A stretch of 64,000 bases of DNA from positions 124,001 through 188,000 of the forward strand of contig NZ_FOQT01000005.1 in assembly GCF_900113805.1 (NCBI RefSeq), written 5' to 3'. This stretch comes from Halpernia frigidisoli. GTDB lineage: Bacteria; Bacteroidota; Bacteroidia; Flavobacteriales; Weeksellaceae. This document shows positions 56,025-64,000 of the stretch, piece by piece (the first letter of the stretch is position 1; every line of letters begins with the position of its first letter). The notes under the pieces are model-generated. The model was not told the origin of the DNA, did not search any database, and was given only the letters and a program-made list of their open reading frames with translations. A program made the position numbers and the translations under genes.

Positions 56025-56765
56025 TTAAATGGAAAAATCATATCCAACATCCACCAAAAAAAGACCTTGCGGTGGCGCAGAAGTTCCCGCTAAATTTCGA
56101 TTTTTTGCTAAAATAATTTCCTTAAAATCTTCTAAAGAAATCTTTCCCGCGCCCAGATCGATCATCGTTCCGACAATTGCACGAACCATATTCCGCAAAA
56201 ATCTGTCTGCAGAAATCGTGAATTTTAATTCATTTCCATTTTGTTCCCAAACCGCTTTGTAAATTTTGCAATTATTGGTTTTATTATCAGCGTGTAATTT
56301 TGCAAAACTGGTGAAATCTGTCGTTTCAAAAAGTATTTTGCAGGCTGCATTCATTATTTCAACATCAATTTTCCCACGTCTGATTTGCCAGGAAAAATCG
56401 GTGGTAAATGGATTTTTTTCTAAAGAAATCTGGTATTCATAAGTTCTGAAGGTCGCATCAAAACGCGCGTGGAATTCATTTTTAACTTTAAAAACTTTAA
56501 AAACCGAAATATCTTCCGGCAGCAAACTATTGAGTTGATAAACAAAATTTTCTTCTAAATTTTCGGCAGTTTCAAAATGCGCAAACATTTTTTTTGCGTG
56601 AACGCCGGTGTCCGTTCTTCCCGCGCCTACAATTTTTATTCCGGTGCGAAGTTTTGTGGAAAGCGCATTTTCCAGAACTTCCTGAACGGAAATTTCGCGT
56701 GGTTGCCTTTGGTAACCAAAATAATTTTTTCCGAAATAACTGAATTCAATAAAATAGCGCTGCAT
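56025..56765 (-). CDS. truA: tRNA pseudouridine synthase TruA
   Basis: 246 residues. It makes pseudouridine at positions 38-40 of the anticodon arm. The catalytic Asp lies in GAGRTDTGVHA; the N-terminal RYFIEFSYFGKNYFGYQRQP and C-terminal FLRNMVRAIVGTMIDLG also fit. It is 73 bp after the start side of the ABC exporter gene on the same strand, possibly cotranscribed. Upstream is the 555-bp repeat-rich gap. Confidence 0.94.
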   Translation of the reverse strand: MQRYFIEFSYFGKNYFGYQRQPREISVQEVLENALSTKLRTGIKIVGAGRTDTGVHAKKMFAHFETAENLEENFVYQLNSLLPEDISVFKVFKVKNEFHARFDATFRTYEYQISLEKNPFTTDFSWQIRRGKIDVEIMNAACKILFETTDFTSFAKLHADNKTNNCKIYKAVWEQNGNELKFTISADRFLRNMVRAIVGTMIDLGAGKISLEDFKEIILAKNRNLAGTSAPPQGLFLVDVGYDFSI

Positions 56766-56784
56766 TCTGCAAATTTATAAAATT

Positions 56785-56890
56785 AGAAGCAACAAGATTT
56801 GTATTTTTTCCGAAACCTCGTCCCGCTTTTCGTTGTAATCTTTTATTTTTTCTAAAAAAAATAAAGGGATTTCCACTGCTATCGGGGCTA
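56785..56890 (+). repeat. Dispersed hairpin repeat, copy 3
   Basis: AGAAGCAACAAGATTTG, CCTCGTCCCGCTTTTCG, AATCTTTTATTTTTTC, hairpin, then GGGATTTCCACTGCTATCGG. The clearest shell of the family. Confidence 0.75.
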
Positions 56891-57088
56891 GAATTTCATT
56901 TATTTTCTCTTCCGAATTAGGAAACGGAGCCGTAAAGAAAATTAAACTTTTGACCGTTAAGAAATTTCCAGTGTTTGAGTGGCGGCAATAGTTAACAACT
57001 CAAAAAAACAATTAAACTCTCCGCCCGAGTTTGGAAATTTTAGGACAAAAGTTTAATTTTTAGGTGAGTTTCCAGTCTTGAATTTTTG

Positions 57089-57114
57089 GTTCTTTTGCTT
57101 CAAGGCAAAAGAAC
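57089..57114. repeat. Perfect 10-bp hairpin GTTCTTTTGC / GCAAAAGAAC
   Basis: An exact stem with a 6-base loop, inside the 555-bp gene-free gap 56766-57320 that also holds two dispersed repeat copies. Other parts of the gap carry further inverted segments, for example GAAATTTCCAGTGTTTGAG and GAGTTTGGAAATTT. Confidence 0.6.
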
Positions 57115-57189
57115 AGATTTAAAAGAACTTAATTTCTTTAAACGACACACTTTAAATTATTTGCGATAATGGTGAATGTTTGAAAAATT

Positions 57190-57264
57190 GCAGCCCGACT
57201 TGAGTGAAAATCCTTTTTTTGCATTTGAAAAAAAGATTGGGAACGGAAGGCGGAAATTGCTGCC
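57190..57264 (-). repeat. Dispersed hairpin repeat, copy 4 (shortened)
   Basis: On the minus strand: CCGTTCCCAATC, T-run, short hairpin, A-run, GGATTTTCACTCAAGTCGGG. Same design as the other copies but lacking the AGAAGCAA start. Confidence 0.65.
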
Positions 57265-57320
57265 CAAAAAATTAACAAACTTATTTTAATTATAAAAAAA
57301 ATTATCTCAACTTTGAGCGA

Positions 57321-57812
57321 ATGAAAATCTTACTACTTTCCGACACACATTCTTATATGGACGAGCGTATTTTAGATTATGCGCAAAATGCCGATGAAGT
57401 TTGGCACGCAGGAGATTTTGGAAGTCTTGAAGTGGTGGAAAGTTTAGAGAAAATGAAAAAATTTCATGGCGTTTACGGAAATATCGACAATGAAAAAATC
57501 AGAAGAATTGTTCCGGAAGTTTTAAGTTTTAAGTGCGAAGAAGTTTCTGTTTTGATGATTCACATCGGCGGATATCCAAATCGGTATTCTCAATTGGCAA
57601 AGATTGAAATTGAAAAACACAAACCCCAAGTTTTCATTTCCGGACATTCGCATATTTTGAAAGCGATGTATGACAAAAAATATGAACTCCTACATTTAAA
57701 TCCAGGTGCTTGCGGAAAACAAGGCTGGCATAAAGTGCGAACGATGATGCAGTTTGAAATTAATGGCGATAAAATTGAGAATTTGAATATAATAGAACTT
57801 GGAAATCGATGA
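57321..57812 (+). CDS. Metallophosphoesterase, YfcE/MJ0936 type
   Basis: 163 residues. Metal-binding motifs in order: LLSDTHS (DxH), HAGDFGS (GDxx), GNID, HIGGYPNRYS and SGHSHIL (GHxH). It hydrolyses phosphodiesters, and natural substrates of this group are largely unknown. The stop overlaps the Smr gene start by 4 bp (ATGA), so the two are coupled. Confidence 0.9.
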   Translation: MKILLLSDTHSYMDERILDYAQNADEVWHAGDFGSLEVVESLEKMKKFHGVYGNIDNEKIRRIVPEVLSFKCEEVSVLMIHIGGYPNRYSQLAKIEIEKHKPQVFISGHSHILKAMYDKKYELLHLNPGACGKQGWHKVRTMMQFEINGDKIENLNIIELGNR

Positions 57813-58303
57813 AAAAAGGCGATTTAATTTCGGTGTTAGATGAAACAACCAAAGGAACAATTATTTCTATTGGTAAAGATTTTGCCATTATTGAAGATGA
57901 ATTTGGTTTTGAACATTCTATTGAAATTTCTAAAATAATTCCCAGAGAAAGCAATTTATATGAAAAATCTAAAGTTTTAATTAAAGATAACTTAGAGAAA
58001 AAATCAAGTAAAAAAAATTCAGATAACGTCCGAAATATCGATTTACATTTTGAAAAATTAGTCAAAAACACGGCAGAATACTCTGCTTTTGAAAGGTTGC
58101 AAATCCAGAAAGAAACTTTGATTGACAATTTAGATTATTGCAAAAAAAATTATATTAAAAAATTAAATGTGATTCACGGCATTGGTGACGGCATTTTACA
58201 GAATTTAGTTTACGATTATTTGAAAGGTTATGTCGGAATTCAATATGAAGAAGATGATTTTTTCTTTCACAGTTCGGGAAATGTTTTGGTGACTTTTCTT
58301 TAA
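57809..58303 (+). CDS. Smr-domain protein with N-terminal DUF2027-like region
   Basis: 164 residues. N-terminal beta-rich part (GDLISVLDETTKGTIISIGK), a lysine-rich linker (KKSSKKNSDN), then an Smr domain: NIDLHFEKLVKN, LNVIHGIGDGILQNLVYDYL. The usual GxGxG is present as HGIGDGIL. Smr domains nick DNA or RNA. Small forms like this act in ribosome or mRNA quality control in some species. It follows the phosphoesterase with a 4-bp overlap and is 68 bp before the DUF3822 gene. Confidence 0.85.
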   Translation: MKKGDLISVLDETTKGTIISIGKDFAIIEDEFGFEHSIEISKIIPRESNLYEKSKVLIKDNLEKKSSKKNSDNVRNIDLHFEKLVKNTAEYSAFERLQIQKETLIDNLDYCKKNYIKKLNVIHGIGDGILQNLVYDYLKGYVGIQYEEDDFFFHSSGNVLVTFL

Positions 58304-58371
58304 AAATATCTTCATTTTCCATTCTTATAATAAAATGAGTATTTGGTAAAATTTTGATAAATTTGCACTTC

Positions 58372-59088
58372 ATGCAGAAATTAAAATTACTTTTTACGAA
58401 AGACGGATTACAATATCAACTTTTTAAAAATAAAACGGTTCTCGAAGACCATTTTTATTTTAAAGAAGATGGATCTTCCGAAAATTTCATCTCAGAAAAT
58501 TTAGATATAATACTTGAAAAAAATAATTTTCAGGAAATTGAGGTTATTTCAGCTTTGAATCATTTTGCTTTGATGCCGGAAGAATTTACGCAGCACGAAT
58601 CGGGTTACAAATTGATTTCTTACAATTCTGCGGTTGACGAAAATAAAGAAGAATTGATGCTTTCCGTTAATAAAAAATTTGGTGTTCAGTTTTATTATAC
58701 GTTTCCAAAAAAGCTTTATCAAAAAATAAAATTGCTTGAAAAGCCTGCAAATTTTAATTTTTCAGGTGAGAAGTTTTTGAATTCTATTTTGCCAAAAAAG
58801 AGTCCGGAAATTCATATTAATCTTTACCAAAATCAATGCGAATTTATCGCCATTAATGGTAAAAAATTGGTTTTATACAATAATTTGGATCTAAATTCTG
58901 AAGTAGATTTTCTTTATTTTATTATGTTTACTTTAAATAAAATTAACTTTTCGATTTCCGAAACCCACTTTTATGTTTACGGTGAAACAACTGAAAATGA
59001 AACGTTTATATCAGAATTACGAAAGTTCGTAAAACATTTATCTATTAAATTTGATAATCTTCACAAGCAGAATTTTATTTTATATTAG
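58372..59088 (+). CDS. DUF3822 family protein
   Basis: 238 residues from the ATG at 58372; the longer frame's ATT start is less likely. This is an actin-like (ASKHA-type) fold of unknown role found only in Bacteroidota, usually just before rsmD. Parts seen: LDIILEKNNFQEIEVISAL, LMPEEFTQHESGYKLISYNS, NLYQNQCEFIAINGKKLVLY and IKFDNLHKQNFILY. Here rsmD follows 112 bp later on the same strand. It may help ribosome-related methylation. That is inferred from its position. Confidence 0.8.
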   Translation: MQKLKLLFTKDGLQYQLFKNKTVLEDHFYFKEDGSSENFISENLDIILEKNNFQEIEVISALNHFALMPEEFTQHESGYKLISYNSAVDENKEELMLSVNKKFGVQFYYTFPKKLYQKIKLLEKPANFNFSGEKFLNSILPKKSPEIHINLYQNQCEFIAINGKKLVLYNNLDLNSEVDFLYFIMFTLNKINFSISETHFYVYGETTENETFISELRKFVKHLSIKFDNLHKQNFILY

Positions 59089-59200
59089 ACCTTTAATTTT
59101 ACCACAAAGCGCACAAAGATTTTCACAAAGAAGGAAATTTTAAGACACAAAGTTTTAAATTCTAAATTTAAAATCTTTTAAAACAACCAAAAACTAAAAT

Positions 59201-59758
59201 ATGTACAGAATAATAGCCGGAAAATGGAAAGCCAAAAAAATTTCTGCACCAAAAAATTTCGATGTTCGTCCGACCACAGATTTTGCTAAAGAAGCGCTTT
59301 TTAGCATTTTGCAGAATAAATTTGAGTTTGAATTTTGTTCAGTTTTAGATCTTTTTTGTGGTATTGGAAGTGTGACTTTAGAATTCGCTTCAAGAGAATG
59401 TAAAGACATTACGTCGGTTGATAACAACGCAAAACACATTGGTTTTATTAATTCTACCTCAGCAGAATTGGATATGGCGATACAAATTAGAACCAACCGC
59501 GCCGATGTTTTTGAATACATCCGAAAAAATAAAGCACAAAAATCTTACGATATTATTTTTGCAGATCCGCCGTTTGAAACTGAACAAAAAGAATACGACA
59601 AAATAATTAAGGGGATTTTTGACAATGAGTTTTTAAAACCAACTGGACTTTTCATTTTAGAACACCAAAGCAAAGTGAAATTTGAAAGTGAACATCTTCA
59701 AGATACGAGAAAATATGGAAATGTGAGTTTCAGTTTTTTTAAATACGCTGAAAAATAA
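59201..59758 (+). CDS. rsmD: 16S rRNA guanine-966 N2-methyltransferase RsmD
   Basis: 185 residues. It methylates the 30S subunit during assembly, using S-adenosyl methionine. Motifs: YRIIAGKWKAKKISAP, RPTTDFAKEALFSIL, VLDLFCGIGSVTLEFASREC (SAM pocket) and FADPPF (catalytic NPPY-like). Length is normal. It follows the DUF3822 gene with a repeat fragment (ACCACAAAGCGCACAAAG) between them. Confidence 0.94.
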   Translation: MYRIIAGKWKAKKISAPKNFDVRPTTDFAKEALFSILQNKFEFEFCSVLDLFCGIGSVTLEFASRECKDITSVDNNAKHIGFINSTSAELDMAIQIRTNRADVFEYIRKNKAQKSYDIIFADPPFETEQKEYDKIIKGIFDNEFLKPTGLFILEHQSKVKFESEHLQDTRKYGNVSFSFFKYAEK

Positions 59759-59798
59759 AATTTCTTTAAGTTTTTTAATTACTATAGTTAGATATTTT

Positions 59799-59875
59799 TC
59801 TCGCGGATTTTGCAGATAAAGCAGATCAATACCTAAACTAACTAAAAATCTGCGTCATCTGTTAAATCTGCGAGA
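59799..59875. repeat. Inverted repeat upstream of miaE (TCTCGCGGATTTTGCAGAT)
   Basis: TCTCGCGGATTTTGCAGAT at 59799 and its inverted partner ATCTGTTAAATCTGCGAGA ending at 59875 form an imperfect 28-bp fold-back. The same family occurs downstream of miaE at 60531. Confidence 0.8.
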
Positions 59876-59911
59876 GCAGAAATTTTAAAAAATAAATAGA
59901 AAACGAATTAA

Positions 59912-60499
59912 ATGTTTCGATTAAAATTACCAACCGACCCAAGATGGGCGAATATTGCAGAAAATAATTTACAGGAAATTCTTTCAGATCACGCGTGGTG
60001 CGAACAAAAAGCGGCGACAAACGCCATTCATTTAATTATCCAGAATTCTGAAAAACCCGAATTGGTGACGGAAATGCTGAAAATTTCCATCGAAGAAATG
60101 GAACATTTTAAGATGGTTCACGATATCATTTTGGAACGCGGTTACGAATTTTTGCGAGAGAGAAAAGACGATTACGTTGGCGAACTGGCAAAATACATGA
60201 AAAAATCTTCAACAGGCGAACGTGAATCCGGTTTAATTGAAAGATTACTTTTTGCTGCCATGATCGAAGCCAGAAGTTGCGAACGATTTAAAGTTTTAGC
60301 GGAAACTATTAAAGACGAAAAACTTGCAAAATTTTACTGGGAATTAATGGAAAGTGAGGCGGGACATTATGCGACTTTTATTAATTTTGCCCGAAAATAT
60401 GCCGAAACGATTGACGTAGAATCGCGCTGGAATGCCTGGTTGGAAGAAGAAGCAAGAATTATAAAAAGTTTTGGAACTGGTGAAACGATTCACGGCTAA
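59912..60499 (+). CDS. miaE: tRNA hydroxylase MiaE (ms2io6A37)
   Basis: 195 residues, ferritin-like di-iron enzyme. It adds a hydroxyl group to the isopentenyl side chain of ms2i6A37 in tRNA. The ligands are visible: EMEHFKMVHDI (E and H), EARSCERFKVLAE and ESEAGHYATF, in a four-helix bundle. It is a single gene lying exactly between two inverted repeats of the same family (59799 and 60531), an unusual setting. Confidence 0.9.
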   Translation: MFRLKLPTDPRWANIAENNLQEILSDHAWCEQKAATNAIHLIIQNSEKPELVTEMLKISIEEMEHFKMVHDIILERGYEFLRERKDDYVGELAKYMKKSSTGERESGLIERLLFAAMIEARSCERFKVLAETIKDEKLAKFYWELMESEAGHYATFINFARKYAETIDVESRWNAWLEEEARIIKSFGTGETIHG

Positions 60500-60530
60500 C
60501 TCGATTCTTACAAAATTCTTTGGTTTTTGC

Positions 60531-60601
60531 CTCGCAGATCTTCCAGATTAAGCAGATTTATTATTTTGCCTTTAATCTGCGGAATCTGTAAAATCTGCGA
60601 G
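60531..60601. repeat. Inverted repeat downstream of miaE
   Basis: CTCGCAGATCTTCCAGATTA (60531) and its inverted partner ending TCTGCGAG (60601), family of the 59799 repeat. Both have the pattern of three spaced CAGAT units. Confidence 0.8.
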
Positions 60602-60609
60602 ACAAATAA

Positions 60610-61833
60610 TTATTTCAATTTCTTATTCTTTTCTTCGATCCATTTGCTCATAAATTTTGTGGATTGTAGTGCATTTTGTTGTAAAATTTTTCCTAAATAA
60701 TTTTCATTTCTGTGAGATTCCAAATTCTCGCTTAAACTTTGAATTCTTTCAATAAATCCTTGTTCAAACAAATTTCTTTTGAATTTTTTATCTAAAATTT
60801 CAAAACCGATTTTCTGTGAATTTTCCCATATTGAAGAAACAGAATATAAATTAATTGATTTTTCAATAAATTCTTCGTCTGATTTTGTGATGAATCCATT
60901 CCAGTTTTCGTCAAACTGGATTCCTTCCGCGCCGATTTCTGTAGTGATATTTGGCAAACCGAATTCCATGCTTTCTAATAATTTCCCTTTAATTCCCGCA
61001 CCGAAAGGAATTCTTGCAAGCAAAACCTTATAATTTAAAAAAACTTCTTCCACAGAATTTGCTCTTCCTTTTATAATAAATCCTTCTTTTTCGTTGTGAA
61101 GTTGCTTGGCTTTTTCCGTTACATAACTTCCGTAAATATGAAGTTCGCTGTCAGGTAATTTTTGTTTAATACTTTTCCAAAGTTTTTTTAAAATTAAAAC
61201 TGTTTGCCAATTTGGTTCATGTAAAAAATTACCAATGTGCATAAAGTTTTTGCGCTCTTGAAAACCTGGAATTTCACCTTTAAATTTCTCTGAAAACATT
61301 GGTAAATAGTATAAAATTTCAGGATTAATTTTATATTTTTCTATTAATAAATTCTGCTCAAAATCAGAAATAATTAAAGACAGATCGCATCTTAAAATGG
61401 AAGAAATTTCACGGATGAATGTATCTGAAATTTCTTTTTGGCTTGTATTTTCTTCTTCACTTTTAAAATCAATTTCACGCTGTTTTCTTAAAAAATGAAG
61501 ATCTTCTGTATCTAAAATTTTCGTCGCATTTGGAACGTTTTCTGCAACTCGCCAACCAAATTGTTCTTCTGTCATAAAACGGTCAAACAAAACGACATCT
61601 GGCTGAAATTTTTTGACAAAATCGTCAAAACTCGAATCATTTAATAAAATATTTTCTGAAGAAATATTGAGAAAATTTAAATCGAATGAATGTTCTGATT
61701 TTGAAGCCGTTGAACAAAAAGTGATTTCATAATTTAAATCTTTAAAAATTGAAATTATCTGCAACATTCTTTTACCAGCTGCGGTAGAATTTGGTTCCGG
61801 CCAAACGGCGCCGATTATTAAAAGTTTCTTCAT
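60610..61833 (-). CDS. Glycosyltransferase, GT4/GT-B type
   Basis: 407 residues from the ATG at 61831-61833 (KKLLIIGAVWPEPNSTAAGK); the frame extends 7 residues upstream. GT-B architecture: N-terminal part with SSILRCDLSLIISDFEQNLL, and C-terminal half with NFMHIGNFLHEPNWQTVLIL, LHIYGSYVTEKAKQL, VLLARIPFGAGIKGKLLESM and EFGLPNITTEIGAEGIQF, the nucleotide-sugar part with Glu. The donor and acceptor are unknown. A single gene. Confidence 0.85.
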   Translation of the reverse strand: MKKLLIIGAVWPEPNSTAAGKRMLQIISIFKDLNYEITFCSTASKSEHSFDLNFLNISSENILLNDSSFDDFVKKFQPDVVLFDRFMTEEQFGWRVAENVPNATKILDTEDLHFLRKQREIDFKSEEENTSQKEISDTFIREISSILRCDLSLIISDFEQNLLIEKYKINPEILYYLPMFSEKFKGEIPGFQERKNFMHIGNFLHEPNWQTVLILKKLWKSIKQKLPDSELHIYGSYVTEKAKQLHNEKEGFIIKGRANSVEEVFLNYKVLLARIPFGAGIKGKLLESMEFGLPNITTEIGAEGIQFDENWNGFITKSDEEFIEKSINLYSVSSIWENSQKIGFEILDKKFKRNLFEQGFIERIQSLSENLESHRNENYLGKILQQNALQSTKFMSKWIEEKNKKLK

Positions 61834-61876
61834 TTTTGCGATTTCCTTTTGCAATAATAAAAGAATTTAACTAAAA

Positions 61877-61907
61877 TAAAAAAACCGCCTGAAATAAATC
61901 AAGCGGT
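61877..61907 (-). terminator. Terminator of the DJ-1/PfpI gene
   Basis: On the minus strand, ACCGCTTGA and TCAGGCGGT form a stem (one bulge) followed by seven T. It is 24 bp after the stop codon. Confidence 0.8.
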
Positions 61908-61930
61908 CAAAAATCTTTTATTCTAATTTT

Positions 61931-62611
61931 TTAGCCGATTTTTTTTATAAGTTCTTTTGCTGCAGCTCCCGCTGATAACGGATTTTGACCAGTAATTAAA
62001 AAGCCATCTAATTTTACATTAGAATTAAAAGGTATTATTGCATTTTCAATTTTGGCACCTAAACTATTCAGTTTATCTTCTAGTAAATAAGGAACCTGAT
62101 CAGTTTTACCTACCAATTTTTCTTCTATATTGCTAAAACAGGTCATGTTTTTATTTTTTAAGAAGCCATTTTGATGATTTTCTGCGGCAATAAAGGCAGC
62201 AGAACCATGACAAACTGCGGTTACATATTTGCCGGCATTATAAAAATCAATGATCAGTTTCCCTGTTTCTGCATCTTCTGAAAGATCGAACAATGGACCG
62301 TGTCCACCAGAAATAAAAAGTGCGTCGTAATCTGCAGCCTGTACTTCACTGATTTTTTTTGTAGTTTTAAATTGATTCTGAAGAATTTCGTCATCCTGAT
62401 ATCTTCTGTTTGATGCGGTGATATTTTCTGTTAATGCACTTGTTGGATCTATAGGAGGTTCACCACCTTTTACGCTCGCCAAAGTAGTTTCAAAACCTGC
62501 ATCTTTAAAATCATAAAATGGATCTGTAAATTCTTCCAGCCAAACTCCGGTTTTACTGTCCGTATTTATCAAAGAGCTATGTGACGTAAGAATCATCAAT
62601 ATTTTTTTCAT
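61931..62611 (-). CDS. DJ-1/PfpI family protein (Hsp31-like)
   Basis: 226 residues. The class-I amidotransferase-like fold has the nucleophilic Cys134 in VTAVCHGSAAF and the DALFISGGHGPLFDL segment. The Glu/His partners of Hsp31-type proteins look plausible. Relatives act as chaperones, glyoxalases or deglycases. Which activity applies is uncertain. A terminator follows, and 255 bp of AT-rich sequence separates its start from the pectate lyase gene. Confidence 0.88.
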   Translation of the reverse strand: MKKILMILTSHSSLINTDSKTGVWLEEFTDPFYDFKDAGFETTLASVKGGEPPIDPTSALTENITASNRRYQDDEILQNQFKTTKKISEVQAADYDALFISGGHGPLFDLSEDAETGKLIIDFYNAGKYVTAVCHGSAAFIAAENHQNGFLKNKNMTCFSNIEEKLVGKTDQVPYLLEDKLNSLGAKIENAIIPFNSNVKLDGFLITGQNPLSAGAAAKELIKKIG

Positions 62612-62791
62612 AATAATTTTTTTGATTTTGTAACAAGTTTTAGACCTAAATAAAAGAAATCAATAGCAATGAATCAGTGAATTTTATTACGATTGCTCAA
62701 TAACGTAAAATAATAAAAAAAAATTTCAATAAAATATTACGAAATTTTAATATTTAAATAAAAATAAATACAATATCCCAAAAAATATAAT

Positions 62792-62813
62792 ATATTTGTG
62801 CAATCGATTACAT
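62792..62813 (+). promoter_or_regulatory. -7 box with overlapping LacI-type operator
   Basis: TATATTTG (62792-62799) fits the -7 consensus. Next, TGCAATCGATTACA (62800-62813) matches the LacI-family operator TGNAANCGNTTNCA at every defined position and sits where transcription should start. A related ATCGGTT stretch follows about 20 bp later. A LacI-type repressor probably blocks this promoter until a pectin-derived sugar appears. Confidence 0.6.
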
Positions 62814-62866
62814 ATATGAAATCGGTTATAAATTTTTCAAATTTTAAATTAAATAATCAGAAAAAG

Positions 62867-64000
62867 ATGTTAAAAAAATTATTTCTTTCATTAAGTTTTT
62901 TACTGCTTGCGATAGTTGTAAAAGCGCAGGCTGTGACGATCACAGAATCTGCAGGCTGGCTGGAATCTGCCTACATAAAATGGACGCCGGTGAGTGGCGC
63001 TACAAGCTATAACGTTTACTACACCGGAAACGGCATCACCAAGAAAAAAATTGACACACAACTAATAAGAAGTTATGGCTCGTATTTTCGTGCTGATGTT
63101 TTAGGATTGGCTGCAGGAAATTATACAGTTAGTGTTGCCCCGGTAATCGGCGGTGCGGAAGGTACTTTAACTGTAAGTGGAAATATTGCCGTTGCAGCAC
63201 ACGACAGGACAGGTTTCGCATTCTCAGGCGGTTATAATCCAAGTGCTTATAATCTGGACGGAACAGAGAAATCGAATGCTGTTATTATTTACGTTACTCA
63301 AAATACAAAAAATACAGTCTCGCTAACAGTAACTGGCGCAACAGCAAACCCTTGTGTTGGTTTACAAACAATTTTAGAAGGTTTTAAAAAAGGAAAAGAC
63401 AACAGACCTTTAATTATAAGATTAATTGGAAATATCACTGACCTAAGTTACATGCAAGGTGGTGATATTGTTTTTGAAAATAATAATAATGTGGCCGGAT
63501 CTATCACAATGGAAGGTGTTGGCGATGATGCTGTTACTAATGGATGGAGCGTTCGCGTGAAAGGTATGACCAATTTAGAAGTCAGAAATCTTGCAGCAAT
63601 GAACTGCGACAGTATTGCAGGCGATGATTTTGGATTACAGCAGGATAATGATCATATCTGGATACACAACAATGATATGTTTTATGGTAATGCAGGGAGT
63701 GATGCTGATCAGGTAAAAGGTGACGGCGCGATGGATGTGAAAGGTTCTACTTTTATTACTATTTCCTACAATCACTTTCATGACAATGGAAAATCAAGTT
63801 TATTGGGTTTAAGTGAAAATACGACAGTTGGTCTGTATATCACTTACCACCATAACTGGTTTGATCATTCAGATTCAAGACATCCACGTGTTCGTTTTTA
63901 TTCTGCACACATATATAATAATTATTTTGACGGAATTTCTAAATACGGCGCAGGTTCGACAGAGGGTTCTTCCCTTTTTGTAGAAAACAATTATTACCGT
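62867..64000 (+). CDS. Secreted pectate lyase, PL1 family, 3' end cut by the window edge
   Basis: Open to the window edge (378 codons visible). Signal peptide LKKLFLSLSFLLLAIVVKA, then residues 22-100 look like a fibronectin-III-type domain (SAYIKWTPVSGATSYNVYYT). The PL1 right-handed beta-helix follows: SAGDF-like region near 250 (SIAGDDFGLQQDNDHIWIHN), DADQVKGDGAMDVKGSTFIT with the calcium-binding Asp residues, and HSDSRHPRVRFYSAHIYNN with the catalytic Arg (RHPRVR). It cleaves polygalacturonan by beta-elimination outside the cell. A C-terminal T9SS sorting domain would be expected but lies beyond the edge. Confidence 0.9.
   Translation, partial: MLKKLFLSLSFLLLAIVVKAQAVTITESAGWLESAYIKWTPVSGATSYNVYYTGNGITKKKIDTQLIRSYGSYFRADVLGLAAGNYTVSVAPVIGGAEGTLTVSGNIAVAAHDRTGFAFSGGYNPSAYNLDGTEKSNAVIIYVTQNTKNTVSLTVTGATANPCVGLQTILEGFKKGKDNRPLIIRLIGNITDLSYMQGGDIVFENNNNVAGSITMEGVGDDAVTNGWSVRVKGMTNLEVRNLAAMNCDSIAGDDFGLQQDNDHIWIHNNDMFYGNAGSDADQVKGDGAMDVKGSTFITISYNHFHDNGKSSLLGLSENTTVGLYITYHHNWFDHSDSRHPRVRFYSAHIYNNYFDGISKYGAGSTEGSSLFVENNYYR

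Overview
The window looks like chromosome from a Bacteroidota of the Flavobacteriales, probably the Chryseobacterium/Kaistella group. The evidence is the low GC content, the gliding lipoprotein GldD next to MutY, a type VI secretion cluster of the Bacteroidota subtype, several -7 promoter boxes of the TAnnTTTG kind, and families of short hairpin repeats between genes. No rRNA, tRNA or CRISPR array was recognised.

Layout. (1) 1-9661, minus strand: a T6SS subtype iii operon read as tssB, tssC, (attenuator hairpin), clpV, a lytic transglycosylase, tssE, a LysM protein, a DUF4280 PAAR-like spike tip and a large effector cut by the window edge. Genes for Hcp, VgrG, TssF, TssG, TssK and TssN-R are not in the window. 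(2) 9828-16301: a plasmid-like integrated element with tyrosine recombinase, HTH protein, iteron-type Rep protein, six 21-bp iterons, primase-like protein and a winged-helix protein. Similar 73-bp direct repeats lie at both ends, and a decayed response-regulator gene abuts the left one. (3) 16302-17258: gene-poor, with an orphan terminator and a duplicated hairpin/start-codon unit. (4) 17283-21709: LytTR regulator, stand-alone receiver and a 1040-residue multi-PAS histidine kinase whose own receiver has lost its phosphoacceptor. (5) 21754-25323, minus strand: a compact three-gene module of a four-helix membrane protein, a P-loop GTPase and a coiled-coil membrane-anchored protein. This is the best candidate here for an undescribed system. 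(6) 25727-45826: mostly housekeeping genes, including DoxX, a YceI gene broken by one stop codon, queG, two periplasmic PPIases, gldD, mutY, HU, a 29-residue basic ribosomal-type protein, RNase G/E, proC, a Mur ligase and uvrC. (7) 46128-48113: groES-groEL. (8) 48277-51879: five tightly packed exported-protein genes, including a CsgG-like and a DUF6175-like protein, bracketed by two nearly identical terminators. This is a second candidate system. (9) 52011-62611: outer-membrane protein, TPR protein, ABC exporter, truA, phosphodiesterase, Smr protein, rsmD, miaE, glycosyltransferase and a DJ-1/PfpI protein. (10) 62867-64000: the start of a secreted pectate lyase behind a near-perfect LacI-type operator.

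How the parts work together. Region 1 is an antibacterial contractile weapon: sheath (TssB/C), sheath recycling (ClpV), baseplate wedge (TssE), wall passage (transglycosylase, LysM) and payload (PAAR-like tip plus effector). Region 2 separates that operon from the regulatory cluster of region 4. Regions 5 and 8 are each built like single operons whose products must act together at the inner membrane (5) or in the envelope (8). Five copies of one dispersed repeat (conserved shell, variable hairpin core) lie between genes from 30198 onward.
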